Shown piece after piece: positions 1-7,341 of a stretch of 12,569 nt of DNA (position 1 is its first letter; every line of letters starts with the position of its first letter). Source of the stretch: an uncultured Methylophaga sp. Its GTDB lineage: Bacteria > Pseudomonadota > Gammaproteobacteria > Nitrosococcales > Methylophagaceae. The stretch lies in NCBI GenBank assembly GCA_946885755.1, contig CAMPHB010000014.1, positions 1 through 12,569 on the forward strand. Direction: 5' to 3'. Below the pieces are notes generated by a model. The model was given only the letters and a program-made list of their open reading frames with translations, did not search any database and was not told the origin of the DNA. The position numbers were made by a program, and so were the translations under genes.

Positions 1-574
1 AACCAATGCCCAGCGAAATATCCGCTGCCGCCGAAATTTTAAACAAGCTGACCAGCGCGCCAATGATAAATACGTCTGCCATCATCCACGGGTGTAAATG
101 TTTCAGCGAACGGGCAATCAGCCGGCTGAAACGCAGCGGCTCACCCTGTAATAAACCTGTTTGCAACCAGAGAATACTCAGCAAATAAACGGCCGGCAAA
201 ATCACAATGGTCAATGCCACCAGAATCGCTACCAGCGGCTGATCAAAGCTGAGTAGTTGGGTGGCTGTCTGGCTCAGTTCAATTTGCTGGCCGATACCCA
301 GCGCCGTAAAGCTGACAAACGGGAAACTCACCGCCAAAGCCAATGCCAGCAGCGCACTGACTGCCAGCGCCATGCTGCGTTGTACCGGCCGGAAATGACG
401 CTTAACCAGCGTATGCCCGCAGCGCGGACAAGTGGCTAGCTGCCCCGAGCGTAATGGCGGCAACGCCACGACCCAGTCACATTCCTGGCAAGCACGCAAT
501 CGACGGCGGCTGGTACGCGATTCGGGCGAGCCGGATTCTATGTCTTTAAAAACAAGCGGTTTTTTGGGCTGCAA
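1..574 (-). CDS. pqiA: Paraquat-inducible protein A family (PqiA), N-terminal 191 residues, cut by the window edge
   Basis: Inner-membrane protein of the PqiA family, which works with MCE-domain proteins (PqiB/YebT type) in envelope lipid transport. The frame is open from 574 to the window start without a frameshift. Residues 29-32 and 49-52 are two CxxC pairs (RACQEC and CPRC) forming the family's zinc-ribbon-like head. Hydrophobic segments follow at about 68-90 and 112-137, and a third begins in the motif HPWMMADVFIIGALVSLFK. There is no ATG in frame upstream. I chose TTG at 574 because AAGCGG lies just before it and a -10 box at 604-609 would start the transcript about 23 bases upstream. 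The true start could be another rare codon. Many gammaproteobacteria carry two half-length PqiA genes, so a second one may lie beyond position 1, but this cannot be seen. Family assignment is sure; the start is moderate. Confidence 0.85.
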   Translation of the reverse strand, partial: MQPKKPLVFKDIESGSPESRTSRRRLRACQECDWVVALPPLRSGQLATCPRCGHTLVKRHFRPVQRSMALAVSALLALALAVSFPFVSFTALGIGQQIELSQTATQLLSFDQPLVAILVALTIVILPAVYLLSILWLQTGLLQGEPLRFSRLIARSLKHLHPWMMADVFIIGALVSLFKISAAADISLGIG

Positions 575-603
575 ATCAACATTCCGCTTAGGTAAAAAAA
601 CAG

Positions 604-609
604 AGTATA
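604..609 (-). promoter_or_regulatory. Probable sigma70 -10 box for the pqiA-like gene
   Basis: The minus strand reads TATACT here, five of six matches to the -10 consensus. The base 17 bp upstream falls in CAAAAG, so there is no good -35. Transcription would begin near 597 and give a leader of about 23 bases to the TTG start at 574. This suggests that the pqiA-like gene is transcribed separately from the upstream membrane-protein gene, whose stop lies at 653. Confidence 0.4.
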
Positions 610-652
610 ACGCGATGCGGTATTGGCTTTTGTGATTCAGCGCGCCTTGTCG

Positions 653-1078
653 TTAATCCAGCGACAGCAGCGTTTGTTTGATAGCGGTTCGGACCTTATC
701 AATTTGAGCAACCATTGCATTGGTTGCCTCTCGATCATGGGCGACCACCGACCAGTACTGTTGCCATAGTTGGCGCAATGTCTCTGCTTCAGTATGCACC
801 TCTGCGCTGACTATACTGCTCAGATCGCTGATTAAACCCACCTGCACCCAGGCTTTTCTGGGGCTGCCATCCTGTTGATTCTGATCATAATGGTGTGCGT
901 AAATGATTTGTTCGAGCGTTGCCAGTGCTTTAAAAGATTCAAAAGCGGCGGTGCGGATATTGTTGTTATTTTCACTGATTTCCAGCCGCCAGGTGTTATA
1001 GCCAAAGCCCAGCAGCGCGATTACTACTCCCAGCACCGCGGTCAGATAATAGACTTGTAGTTTACGGTGTAAATACAT
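653..1078 (-). CDS. Small membrane-anchored protein of unknown function, 141 residues
   Basis: I do not recognise a named family. From the chosen start there is a short basic N-terminus (MYLHRKLQ), one transmembrane segment at about residues 9-27, then a mostly helical, charged and Q/N-rich domain of about 110 residues with no cysteine. The layout (one N-terminal anchor, then YNTWRLEISENNNNIRTAAF and a helical domain) suggests a periplasmic helical sensor-like domain without a signalling output, but that is inference. An ATG at 1096 would add six residues. I prefer the ATG at 1078 because GAGG lies about eight bases before it, whereas the upstream ATG has no ribosome binding site. It is 91 bp after the SDR stop and may be the tail of that operon or a separate unit. 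See the leader hairpin just upstream. Confidence 0.65.
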   Translation of the reverse strand: MYLHRKLQVYYLTAVLGVVIALLGFGYNTWRLEISENNNNIRTAAFESFKALATLEQIIYAHHYDQNQQDGSPRKAWVQVGLISDLSSIVSAEVHTEAETLRQLWQQYWSVVAHDREATNAMVAQIDKVRTAIKQTLLSLD

Positions 1079-1080
1079 CA

Positions 1081-1119
1081 CTCTGCCTCGCGTCATTTAT
1101 GTCTTGAGACGAAGCAGAG
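1081..1119 (-). promoter_or_regulatory. Possible leader hairpin over the ribosome binding site of the 653-1078 gene
   Basis: In the minus-strand transcript CTCTGC (1119-1114) can pair with GCAGAG (1086-1081), and inside it CGTC (1111-1108) with GACG (1094-1091), separated by a TT/CGAG internal loop. The 3' arm includes part of the GAGG Shine-Dalgarno, which ends a few bases before the ATG at 1078. The alternative upstream ATG (1096-1094) sits at the stem-loop border. The pairing is visible in the sequence; translational control by it is inference. Confidence 0.35.
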
Positions 1120-1169
1120 AACGGACTATTACAAAAAATGCAGCGAGCAGGCGGGGTATTTGTGACGGT

Positions 1170-1808
1170 TCAGATCAGGGCTTTGTCAATCGGCAGGTCA
1201 CCCTGATACAACTCAAAAATACGGTTGATCGTACTCTCCTGAGTCAGACATTGTGCAATAACAGCAGCCACATCAGCGCGGCTGATAACACACTGGTTAG
1301 TATCTTCAGGTCGTTGTGTGCTGACTTTACCGGTGGCAGCTGTATCGGTCAGCCGGCCCGGCCGCAGAATGGTAAACGGCAGGCCACTGCCCAGCAGGTA
1401 TTGATCAGCAAAATGTTTGCAGACGTTGTAGTGTTTGATAGCAGGATTGCCGTTATCAGGGTCGCCGGCGTTTTGGGCACTGACCATCACAAATTGCTGC
1501 ACATTATGCTTGACCGCCATTTCCACTGCCTTACAGGCACCCCATAAATCAACCAGAATGGTTTTATCGGCGCCTGTTTTGCCGCCGCTGCCGGCGGTGA
1601 ACACCACTTTATCGCAGCCGGTAAACGCTGCATCCGGTAATGGCTGTTCTAAATCAGCAATCACCACCTCAGTACCCAGTTGTTGAAAATACCCGGCCTG
1701 CTCCTCAGTTCGGATCATTGCCCTTACGGGTCGTTGCTGCTCACACATCCGTTTTACCAATAATTGACCGATCTGGCCGTTAGCACCGATAACCAGTGTT
1801 GTAGTCAT
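1170..1808 (-). CDS. Atypical SDR-family NAD(P)-binding oxidoreductase (YwnB / NAD_binding_10-like), 212 residues
   Basis: Soluble Rossmann-fold protein of the atypical short-chain dehydrogenase group. The dinucleotide motif GANGQIG is at residues 8-14, after the first beta strand TLVI. The family's TAGSGGKTGADKT stretch is at 71-83, a beta-strand-ending VMVSA near 107-111, and Tyr127 and Lys131 in YNVCK sit at the usual YxxxK position, followed by PFTILRPGRLTD. Length is normal for the family. The frame is open up to 1895, but the ATG at 1808 has AAGGAG six bases before it (1815-1820), so the longer form is rejected. An adjacent ATG at 1811 would be only three bases from that site. The gene starts 22 bp after the FlK-like thioesterase stop and is probably co-transcribed with it. 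The substrate is unknown; some members are reductases and others are non-catalytic NAD(P)H sensors like NmrA. Confidence 0.88.
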   Translation of the reverse strand: MTTTLVIGANGQIGQLLVKRMCEQQRPVRAMIRTEEQAGYFQQLGTEVVIADLEQPLPDAAFTGCDKVVFTAGSGGKTGADKTILVDLWGACKAVEMAVKHNVQQFVMVSAQNAGDPDNGNPAIKHYNVCKHFADQYLLGSGLPFTILRPGRLTDTAATGKVSTQRPEDTNQCVISRADVAAVIAQCLTQESTINRIFELYQGDLPIDKALI

Positions 1809-1830
1809 CATGGACTCCTTATCGTCTGGA

Positions 1831-2250
1831 TTATTGCTGTGATTTGCTAAGGACCTTTTCGTCAAAACGACCCCGATCAATGACAAACCGTTCATGCCGG
1901 CCTTTGGCTATCAGATCCACACCATCATGCGCTTCGACGGCAAATACCAACCGCCGGCCATCAATTTCGATTAATGTAACATCAGTAGTAACGATTAACC
2001 CAACCGGTGTTGCTGCCTGATGACTGACATTGATATGTGTCCCTAAGGTCTGTTCCTGTGGCCAGTCAAGATGCGGGTTCACCAGTCTGATGCATGCCCA
2101 TTCCAGCAGACCGACCAGAAAGCCGGTGGCAAAAACCTCTGGCATTGCCTGAAACTCAACAGCTTCCGGATATAGTGCCGGCACGGTTTTGGACGATGGT
2201 ATGGTGAACTGATGCTGGTATGTCAGTCCGGGTTGCAGGCTGGGTTTCAT
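1831..2250 (-). CDS. FlK-like hot-dog thioesterase (fluoroacetyl-CoA thioesterase family), 139 residues
   Basis: Single hot-dog domain that aligns nearly end to end, with close identity, to fluoroacetyl-CoA thioesterase FlK of Streptomyces cattleya as I recall it. Shared blocks include KTVxxLYPE (21-29), PEVFATGF (37-44), VGLLEWACIR (46-55), the AATP loop after His77, and AHDGVD in the C-terminal half. The FlK catalytic set is present: Thr42, Glu50 and His77 (His76 in FlK, after a one-residue insertion). The glycine before it is also kept (Gly70, FlK Gly69). Phe33 of the hydrophobic lid is conserved, but the gating Phe36 of FlK is Met36 here, so fluoroacetyl-CoA specificity should not be assumed. 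The likely reaction is hydrolysis of a small acyl-CoA. The gene lies 40 bp after the MFS transporter and 22 bp before the SDR gene, within one apparent operon. No strong ribosome binding site is visible before its ATG. Confidence 0.85.
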   Translation of the reverse strand: MKPSLQPGLTYQHQFTIPSSKTVPALYPEAVEFQAMPEVFATGFLVGLLEWACIRLVNPHLDWPQEQTLGTHINVSHQAATPVGLIVTTDVTLIEIDGRRLVFAVEAHDGVDLIAKGRHERFVIDRGRFDEKVLSKSQQ

Positions 2251-2290
2251 TTTTAGCGCACTTGTATCGATTCTTACAAACGTTAAAAAC

Positions 2291-3514
2291 TCAGGCTTTT
2301 TGCTGATGGTGGTCGCCGGCCAGTTTTATCTGACCTTGCGCCAGCAGCCAGCCGAGCAGCATAAATATCAGCATCCCCATCAAAATAGCGGCAAAACTGA
2401 CGCCGTCATCAATCAAAAAACCCAGTACTGCCGGTGCGAGGCCAGTTGAAAACACCATCAGGGCAGATTTCACGCTGCGCACCCGGCCTAAATGTTCACG
2501 GCCCCACAAGATGACCAGCAAACTGTCGACGACCGGCGATGACATACCCAGCGAAATACCGGCACCAATCATCAGAATCAAAACACCGGCATTGCCGCCG
2601 ATGAATACTGCGGCAATGATCGCTAAGGCAAACGGCACTAAATACAACCGCGCCAACATTGCCACACCCCATTCATCAACCCAGCGGCCGCCCATTAAAG
2701 CGCCGGGAAACCGCGCGATGCCCATGGCGGTCAGCCCCAGTGCATAAACAGTGGTGGTGGCCTGTAAATCACTGGTCATTTGTGCCTGATAAATAAAAAT
2801 ACCGGTGAGCGTTACCGGCAATGCCATGGTGAGCGGAATGATCTGCCAGAAACGCCATTCACGCAGTGGACTGGGGCCTTTAATTTTGTTGCCACTGGCA
2901 TCGCGCGCAATTTCCGGTGCCGGCGGCCAGGGGGCGAATAAAATCAGCAGCAACCACAGTACCGCGATAAGCAAAGCAACCGCCCACCAGATTTGTTGCC
3001 AGCTGAGCCAACCTATCAATACCGCCAGAAGTGGCGGTAATAAAATTTCACCAAACGGCATGCCCAGACTGACCAGACCCAGCGCCCGGCCACGATTGAC
3101 GGTAAATTCCCGGCCGGCCAGCGTGCTGCCGAAATGGGTCATTAATCCCTGACCACACAAACGAACCAGACCCAGGCCGATAATCGCTGTCAGCAGCCAG
3201 GGCGATAATGTTAAAAGCAACACACCGCTTAATAGCGCAGATAAAACCAGCAAGGCATATCGCCGCGGCGCTATCCAATCGAGTTTGGCACCAAAATGCA
3301 TCACCAGAAAGCCGCTTATCATGGTAATAATCGCATAAACCCCACCAAACTCACCGGCAGATAACCCCAGGCTTTGCGCAATATCCTGCTGAAACAGTCC
3401 GATAAAAAAACTCTGGCCAAGATTACCGGTAAACAGGGCGATAAAACTGACGGCCAGCAGGCCGAAATGCTCGTGGATCAGCGACCAGTAGCTGGGGTTA
3501 TTATTGGGTTTCAT
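2291..3514 (-). CDS. Major facilitator superfamily transporter, 407 residues
   Basis: Polytopic inner-membrane protein with about 12 hydrophobic segments and the usual MFS length. Two degenerate A-type loops mark the two halves: HFGAKLDWIAPRRYALL near residues 73-89 and GGRWVDEWGVAMLARLYL in the second half. The N-terminal pattern GNLGQSFFIGLF with LVRLCGQGLM and RGRALGLVSLGMPFGEILLPP resembles the monocarboxylate/oxalate-formate branch, so a small organic anion is a reasonable but unproven substrate. The ATG at 3514 is preceded by AGGA five bases upstream and lies 12 bp after the DUF2238-like stop, which implies co-transcription. Its position next to an acyl-CoA thioesterase and an SDR suggests that it moves a substrate or product of those enzymes; this is inference. 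Confidence 0.9.
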   Translation of the reverse strand: MKPNNNPSYWSLIHEHFGLLAVSFIALFTGNLGQSFFIGLFQQDIAQSLGLSAGEFGGVYAIITMISGFLVMHFGAKLDWIAPRRYALLVLSALLSGVLLLTLSPWLLTAIIGLGLVRLCGQGLMTHFGSTLAGREFTVNRGRALGLVSLGMPFGEILLPPLLAVLIGWLSWQQIWWAVALLIAVLWLLLILFAPWPPAPEIARDASGNKIKGPSPLREWRFWQIIPLTMALPVTLTGIFIYQAQMTSDLQATTTVYALGLTAMGIARFPGALMGGRWVDEWGVAMLARLYLVPFALAIIAAVFIGGNAGVLILMIGAGISLGMSSPVVDSLLVILWGREHLGRVRSVKSALMVFSTGLAPAVLGFLIDDGVSFAAILMGMLIFMLLGWLLAQGQIKLAGDHHQQKA

Positions 3515-3526
3515 GAGATTCCTGAC

Positions 3527-4189
3527 TTAGCGACGTTTAAATAATCGCGGATTGCTATGAATGAAACGATGGATCATACGCTCCAGAAAAGAACTGTCGT
3601 CGGTGGTTTTAAGGTAACCATAACCCAGCACACTGATAACCAGCGCCCCGATAGCATCAACAATCAAATCCCACATGGTATCGGTCAGTCCGGAGTGATC
3701 ACCAAACATCGGTTTTTGCATATTCATACCCAACAGCGAGTCCATGCTGAATTCAAAAATCTCCCATAAGGTGCCGGCACCGATGGCAAACAAAAACGCA
3801 AAAAATGCCACAAAACCCGGCCGCATATGTAAATCGATCCGCTCACTTTCATTGAGCACATAAACCAGCAAAAAGCCGATGATACCCAGCAGAAAACCGG
3901 AACTGGTGTGCAGCACAATATCCCACCACCAGAAACGGGTGTAGTAACCGTGTACTTCGCCGAGAAACACCGCAGCAAATACAAAACCGATGGTTAAAAG
4001 CTGGAATTCCGCCGGGATCCGTACATGGAAATGCCGCGCCAGAAATAGCGGATACAAGCTGATCATAATGATGCCGGTGATGATCACCACATTCAGCCAC
4101 TGCTGCTCCCATATTGCGCCGGTAAGGCCCAGCACCAGAATGCCCTGCAAAATCAAGGTCAGCCGTTTGTAATAGACATCTTCTGCCAT
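3527..4189 (-). CDS. DUF2238/YjdF-like integral membrane protein, 220 residues
   Basis: Polytopic membrane protein of unknown function with hydrophobic segments at about residues 9-25, 32-50, 63-78, 92-113, 127-140 and 174-193. It carries the signature of the DUF2238 group: WWWDIVLHTSSGFLLG (87-102), then LWEIFEFSMD (141-150) and GLTDTMWDLIVDAIGALV (167-184). These place Asp90, His94, Glu143, Glu146, Asp150, Asp170 and Asp174 in or near the membrane. The frame is open to 4237, but the ATG at 4189 has GGAG six bases upstream, so I use it. It appears to be the first gene of the operon with the MFS transporter 12 bp downstream. The C-terminus is basic and probably cytoplasmic. Family membership is fairly sure; the biochemical role is not known to me. 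The Bacillus yjdF riboswitch gene is unrelated despite the name. Confidence 0.8.
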   Translation of the reverse strand: MAEDVYYKRLTLILQGILVLGLTGAIWEQQWLNVVIITGIIMISLYPLFLARHFHVRIPAEFQLLTIGFVFAAVFLGEVHGYYTRFWWWDIVLHTSSGFLLGIIGFLLVYVLNESERIDLHMRPGFVAFFAFLFAIGAGTLWEIFEFSMDSLLGMNMQKPMFGDHSGLTDTMWDLIVDAIGALVISVLGYGYLKTTDDSSFLERMIHRFIHSNPRLFKRR

Positions 4190-4268
4190 CACTGTCTCCA
4201 GAGAATATTTGCAACCTGCGCGCCAGACGAAGGTCATTAAGTTTATCTTAGCAATTAAGGTGTAACAG
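4190..4268. promoter_or_regulatory. Divergent intergenic region between the DUF2238-like and histidine-phosphatase genes
   Basis: These 79 bases separate two genes that start in opposite directions, so promoters for both must lie here or overlap the coding ends. The segment is AT-rich near 4240-4258 (GTTTATCTTAGCAATTAAGG). On the minus strand TAAACT is a possible -10 without a good -35. I could not identify a convincing sigma70 promoter on either strand. Confidence 0.4.
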
Positions 4269-4820
4269 ATGCTGCGTTACGGCTTACTGTTTTTATGTTT
4301 ACTCACCGGGCAGGTGCAGGCAACTGATCTGCGGCTTTTGAATGAACCCGGTCATGTTTTGTTACTCAGACATGCGCTGGCATCCGGTGTCGGTGATCCG
4401 GCAGGTTTTGTGCTTGATAATTGCAGCACACAACGTAATTTGTCTGCAAAAGGCCGACAACAGGCCAGAGATATCGGCGACCGGCTGCGGGCAGCCGGTA
4501 TCAGTCAGGCGAGTGTTTTCAGCAGTCACTGGTGCCGTTGTCTGGAAACGGCCAATTTAATAGGCTTTGGTAATCCGCAGCCGTTAGCGGCGATAGATTC
4601 GTTTTTTCAATCCAAAGATCCTGACGCGAAAAGTGAGGCGACCAGCGCACTAAGGCAACATTTGGCGGATGGGCGCCAACAGGCAGCGCGAATTTATATT
4701 ACTCACCAGGTGAATTTAACAGCATTATTCGGCGGGTTTGCGGCGTCCGGTCATGGTTATCTGGTGAAAATCAATCAGCAGGGTGATGCTGAGATCATCA
4801 GCGAATTTGCGTTTGAATAG
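4269..4820 (+). CDS. Exported histidine-phosphatase-superfamily protein, 183 residues
   Basis: Periplasmic member of the histidine phosphatase (phosphoglycerate-mutase-like) superfamily. Residues 1-18 form a signal peptide (MLRYGLLFLCLLTGQVQA, cut before TDLR). The catalytic LLRHA motif gives Arg34 and His35, the phospho-acceptor. A second arginine is Arg56 in TQRNLS and a further conserved-type arginine is Arg90 in SSHWCRC. The second catalytic histidine is His146 in YITHQ. It is short for the superfamily but all core catalytic positions are present, and the NLSAKGRQQA stretch is typical of small exported forms. The substrate is unknown. The ATG at 4269 has AAGG eight bases upstream. It stands alone on this strand, divergent from the membrane-protein operon and separated from the channel gene by its own promoter. 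Confidence 0.88.
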   Translation: MLRYGLLFLCLLTGQVQATDLRLLNEPGHVLLLRHALASGVGDPAGFVLDNCSTQRNLSAKGRQQARDIGDRLRAAGISQASVFSSHWCRCLETANLIGFGNPQPLAAIDSFFQSKDPDAKSEATSALRQHLADGRQQAARIYITHQVNLTALFGGFAASGHGYLVKINQQGDAEIISEFAFE

Positions 4821-4837
4821 GGGCAGTTTGCAGCCCC
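4820..4837 (+). terminator. Weak GC hairpin after the phosphatase gene
   Basis: GGGGC (4820-4824) can pair with GCCCC (4833-4837) around an eight-base loop, starting at the last base of the stop codon. There is no T-run after it, so it is at best a weak or Rho-assisted terminator. Confidence 0.25.
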
Positions 4838-4842
4838 GCGGT

Positions 4843-4871
4843 TTGAAGCCGGCAGCCTGAATTTGTATACT
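4843..4871 (+). promoter_or_regulatory. Sigma70 promoter of the ybiO-like channel gene
   Basis: TTGAAG (4843-4848) and TATACT (4866-4871) are separated by exactly 17 bp, a close match to the sigma70 consensus at both boxes. The start point would be near 4878, leaving a leader of about 120 bases before the GTG start at 4999. I see no recognisable riboswitch or protein operator in that leader. Confidence 0.65.
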
Positions 4872-4998
4872 GCTTGCGAACAATCTTTCTGCACGACAAT
4901 CGGGTTTGTTGATGCATTGGCTTTCAAAAATGCTGTCGGTAATGGTCTCAACGAATATCGAACAAGCCCTGCTAACCTAAAAATTAACGGAGTGTTCT

Positions 4999-7335
4999 GT
5001 GCATTTATTTGCCTTTCACCGGATCCTGAAGCCGGTTTTTACTGTTTTTTTGTTTGCGAATTTGTTTCTGTTTGCGGGGTTGGCGCAGGCTGGCCAGACG
5101 GCTGCTGATCCAGCCACAGGCACTGACAGCAAACCCTCTTACGAAACCCTCGCCGATGTACTGGAAGATCCCGAATCCCGGCAACAGTTGATAGAGCAGT
5201 TGCGCTCCTTATCAGCAGACGAAACCGGTGAAACGTCAGATAACAGTGACGCTGCATCGACGGAAGCAGAGCCATCCTTTGCCCGGCAAATAGCCGATCA
5301 AACACAAAATATTGCTCAGGATCTGGTGTCGACCATCAGCAATAGTTTTCAGGCGGTCGGTAATATCGGCAGTGGTGACAGCCAGCGTGACTGGTCGGCA
5401 ATGCTGACAGATTTGCTGCATCTCTTGATAGTGATTGCAGCAACGGTAGGTGTTTTCTGGTTGACCAGAGGCATTGCCTGCAAATTATTTACCCGGGCCA
5501 ATAACTGGGCCGATGCCGATAACGCTAATCCGTTGCTGCGCCGTGGTCTGGCGATCACTGCATCGGTCTTGCTGGATTTGCTGGTGGTGGCACTGGCCTG
5601 GGTCGCGGGTTATGCGGTCGCGTTATTTGCCATTGGCAATGGCGGTGAAATGCAGATGATTGAGTCTTTATATCTCAATGCTTTCTTGATGATTGAGATT
5701 TTCAAAGTGGTGCTGCGCACGGTTTTTTCTGTCAAAGACGCTGCTTTGCGACCTTTGCCGATGAGCGATACAACAGCAGTCTACTGGCATAGCTGGTTGA
5801 ACCGGCTGACCAACTTCATCGGTTATGGCGTCTTGCTGGTGGTACCGCTTATCAGCAATGTATTGTCATCGGCCGTTGCGCAGTTACTCAATGTGCTTAT
5901 CGTGCTGTTTGCCTTTGTTTATGCGTTTTTAACTATCATGCACAACCGTGCACAGGTACGTGAACAGTTACAGGATCTGGCATTAAATTCTAATTTCAGC
6001 TTCAGCCGCGTCGGTCTGGGTATGTTGGCGCGCAGCTGGCATATCCTGGCAATTCTTTATTTTGCGGTGATGGCCGGCAGCTTGTTGTTGCAACCTGAAA
6101 CAGCGTTGCCATTAATGTTGATAGCGACCATACAAACGCTGGTTGCAATTGCTGTGGGCATGCTGCTGATGAGTATTCTGGCCTGGTATTTAAACCGGCC
6201 GCTGCAAGTGAATGACGGTTTGCGCAACCGTTTCCCGATGCTGGAATATCGCCTCAACAGCTTTGTGCCGAAAGTCTTCCAGACGCTGCGGATTGTGATT
6301 CTCATCAGCGTTATTGCCGTAGTACTCGATGCCTGGCATATCTTTAACTTGCGTGACTGGCTGGCGTCAGGCGCGGGTATTCACTTTATTGCCACAGTAC
6401 TGACAGTGGGTGCCATTTTGTTGGCTGCCATGCTGATTTGGATTGGTCTTGCCAGCTGGATTGAGCATCGGCTGAATCCACAAAGTGCTGAAGATGCACC
6501 GACGGCCCGTGAAAAAACGTTGTTGACGATATTCCGTAATGCGTCGGCAATTGCGCTGATCATTATGACGGTGATGATTGTGCTGTCAGAAATCGGCATT
6601 AATATTGGCCCATTGCTGGCGGGTGCCGGTGTGTTGGGTCTTGCCATTGGTTTTGGTGCCCAGAAACTGGTGCAGGATGTGATTACCGGTGTTTTTATTC
6701 AGATGGAAAACGCCATTAGTGTCGGCGATATTGTCACCGCTGGAACGCTGACAGGTACCGCCGAAAAACTCTCTATCCGCTCATTGGGGCTGCGTGATTT
6801 ATCGGGCACCTATCACATCATTCCGTTTTCGTCGGTCGATACCGTATCCAACTATATGCGTGAATTTGCCTATCATGTAGGTGAATACGGTGTGGGCTAC
6901 CGTGAAGACACGGACGAAGTGATCGTGAAATTGCGTGAGGCCTTTGATGAATTGCTGGCGGATGATGATAATCGTCAGAAAATTCTCGCCGATGAACTGG
7001 AAGTGCACGGTGTCACCGCATTGGCGGATAGCTCAGTAAATATCCGGGTACGTATCAAAACCCTGCCCGGTAACCAGTGGGCCATCGGCCGCGCCTATAA
7101 CCGTCTGGTCAAACGGCATCTGGATGCGGCCGGTATTGAGATCCCGTTCCCGCATATGACCTTGTATTTTGGTGAAGACAAGCAAGGTAATGCACCAGCG
7201 GCACCGCTGCGGATCATTGATGCTCCGAAAGCAGATGACGGTGATGAGCAATCAGCGGCGGAATCGGCTGATAAACCAGCATCACGCAGCCGGACCAATC
7301 CGAAGAAAAATCAGGATTTTGACGAAGAGGATTAA
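4999..7335 (+). CDS. ybiO: YbiO-type mechanosensitive channel (MscS superfamily), 778 residues
   Basis: Large MscS-family channel of the inner membrane, most like E. coli YbiO (about 740 residues). Residues 1-31 are a signal peptide ending AQA. A polar, acidic periplasmic segment runs from 32 to about 130. About ten hydrophobic segments follow from 134 to 545. The MscS core starts with SEIGINIGPLLAGAGVLG (530-547), continues through the pore helix GLAIGFGAQKLVQDVITG (547-564) and FIQMEN, then the beta domain with GDIV (576-579) and YHIIPFSS (605-612). It ends at the C-terminal IEIPFPHMTLYF (713-724). A hydrophilic tail of about 50 residues, acidic then K/R-rich and ending DFDEED, extends past the usual barrel. 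The start is GTG at 4999, supported by GGAG six bases upstream. The role inferred from the family is release of solutes on hypo-osmotic shock. Confidence 0.93.
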   Translation: MHLFAFHRILKPVFTVFLFANLFLFAGLAQAGQTAADPATGTDSKPSYETLADVLEDPESRQQLIEQLRSLSADETGETSDNSDAASTEAEPSFARQIADQTQNIAQDLVSTISNSFQAVGNIGSGDSQRDWSAMLTDLLHLLIVIAATVGVFWLTRGIACKLFTRANNWADADNANPLLRRGLAITASVLLDLLVVALAWVAGYAVALFAIGNGGEMQMIESLYLNAFLMIEIFKVVLRTVFSVKDAALRPLPMSDTTAVYWHSWLNRLTNFIGYGVLLVVPLISNVLSSAVAQLLNVLIVLFAFVYAFLTIMHNRAQVREQLQDLALNSNFSFSRVGLGMLARSWHILAILYFAVMAGSLLLQPETALPLMLIATIQTLVAIAVGMLLMSILAWYLNRPLQVNDGLRNRFPMLEYRLNSFVPKVFQTLRIVILISVIAVVLDAWHIFNLRDWLASGAGIHFIATVLTVGAILLAAMLIWIGLASWIEHRLNPQSAEDAPTAREKTLLTIFRNASAIALIIMTVMIVLSEIGINIGPLLAGAGVLGLAIGFGAQKLVQDVITGVFIQMENAISVGDIVTAGTLTGTAEKLSIRSLGLRDLSGTYHIIPFSSVDTVSNYMREFAYHVGEYGVGYREDTDEVIVKLREAFDELLADDDNRQKILADELEVHGVTALADSSVNIRVRIKTLPGNQWAIGRAYNRLVKRHLDAAGIEIPFPHMTLYFGEDKQGNAPAAPLRIIDAPKADDGDEQSAAESADKPASRSRTNPKKNQDFDEED

Positions 7336-7341
7336 GCTTTG

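Noticed and set aside
432..635. Plus-strand open frame opposite the start of the PqiA-like gene
   Set aside because: The minus strand here encodes the two CxxC pairs and PqiA sequence without interruption, so the plus-strand frame is a shadow.
1097..1169. Possible terminator after the SDR gene because of a T-run in the minus-strand transcript
   Set aside because: CTGCTCGCTGCATTTTTTG has the T-run but the GC-rich part before it does not fold into a stable self-complementary stem.
1104..1547. Open frame of 147 codons on the plus strand opposite the SDR gene
   Set aside because: It is fully antisense to a well-supported SDR with conserved motifs, has no ribosome binding site, and its translation has no recognisable domain; it is a shadow frame.
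3527..4189. yjdF riboswitch association for the YjdF-like gene
   Set aside because: The yjdF riboswitch belongs to an unrelated Firmicutes gene of the same name, and the 79-base region upstream is too short and shows no such structure.
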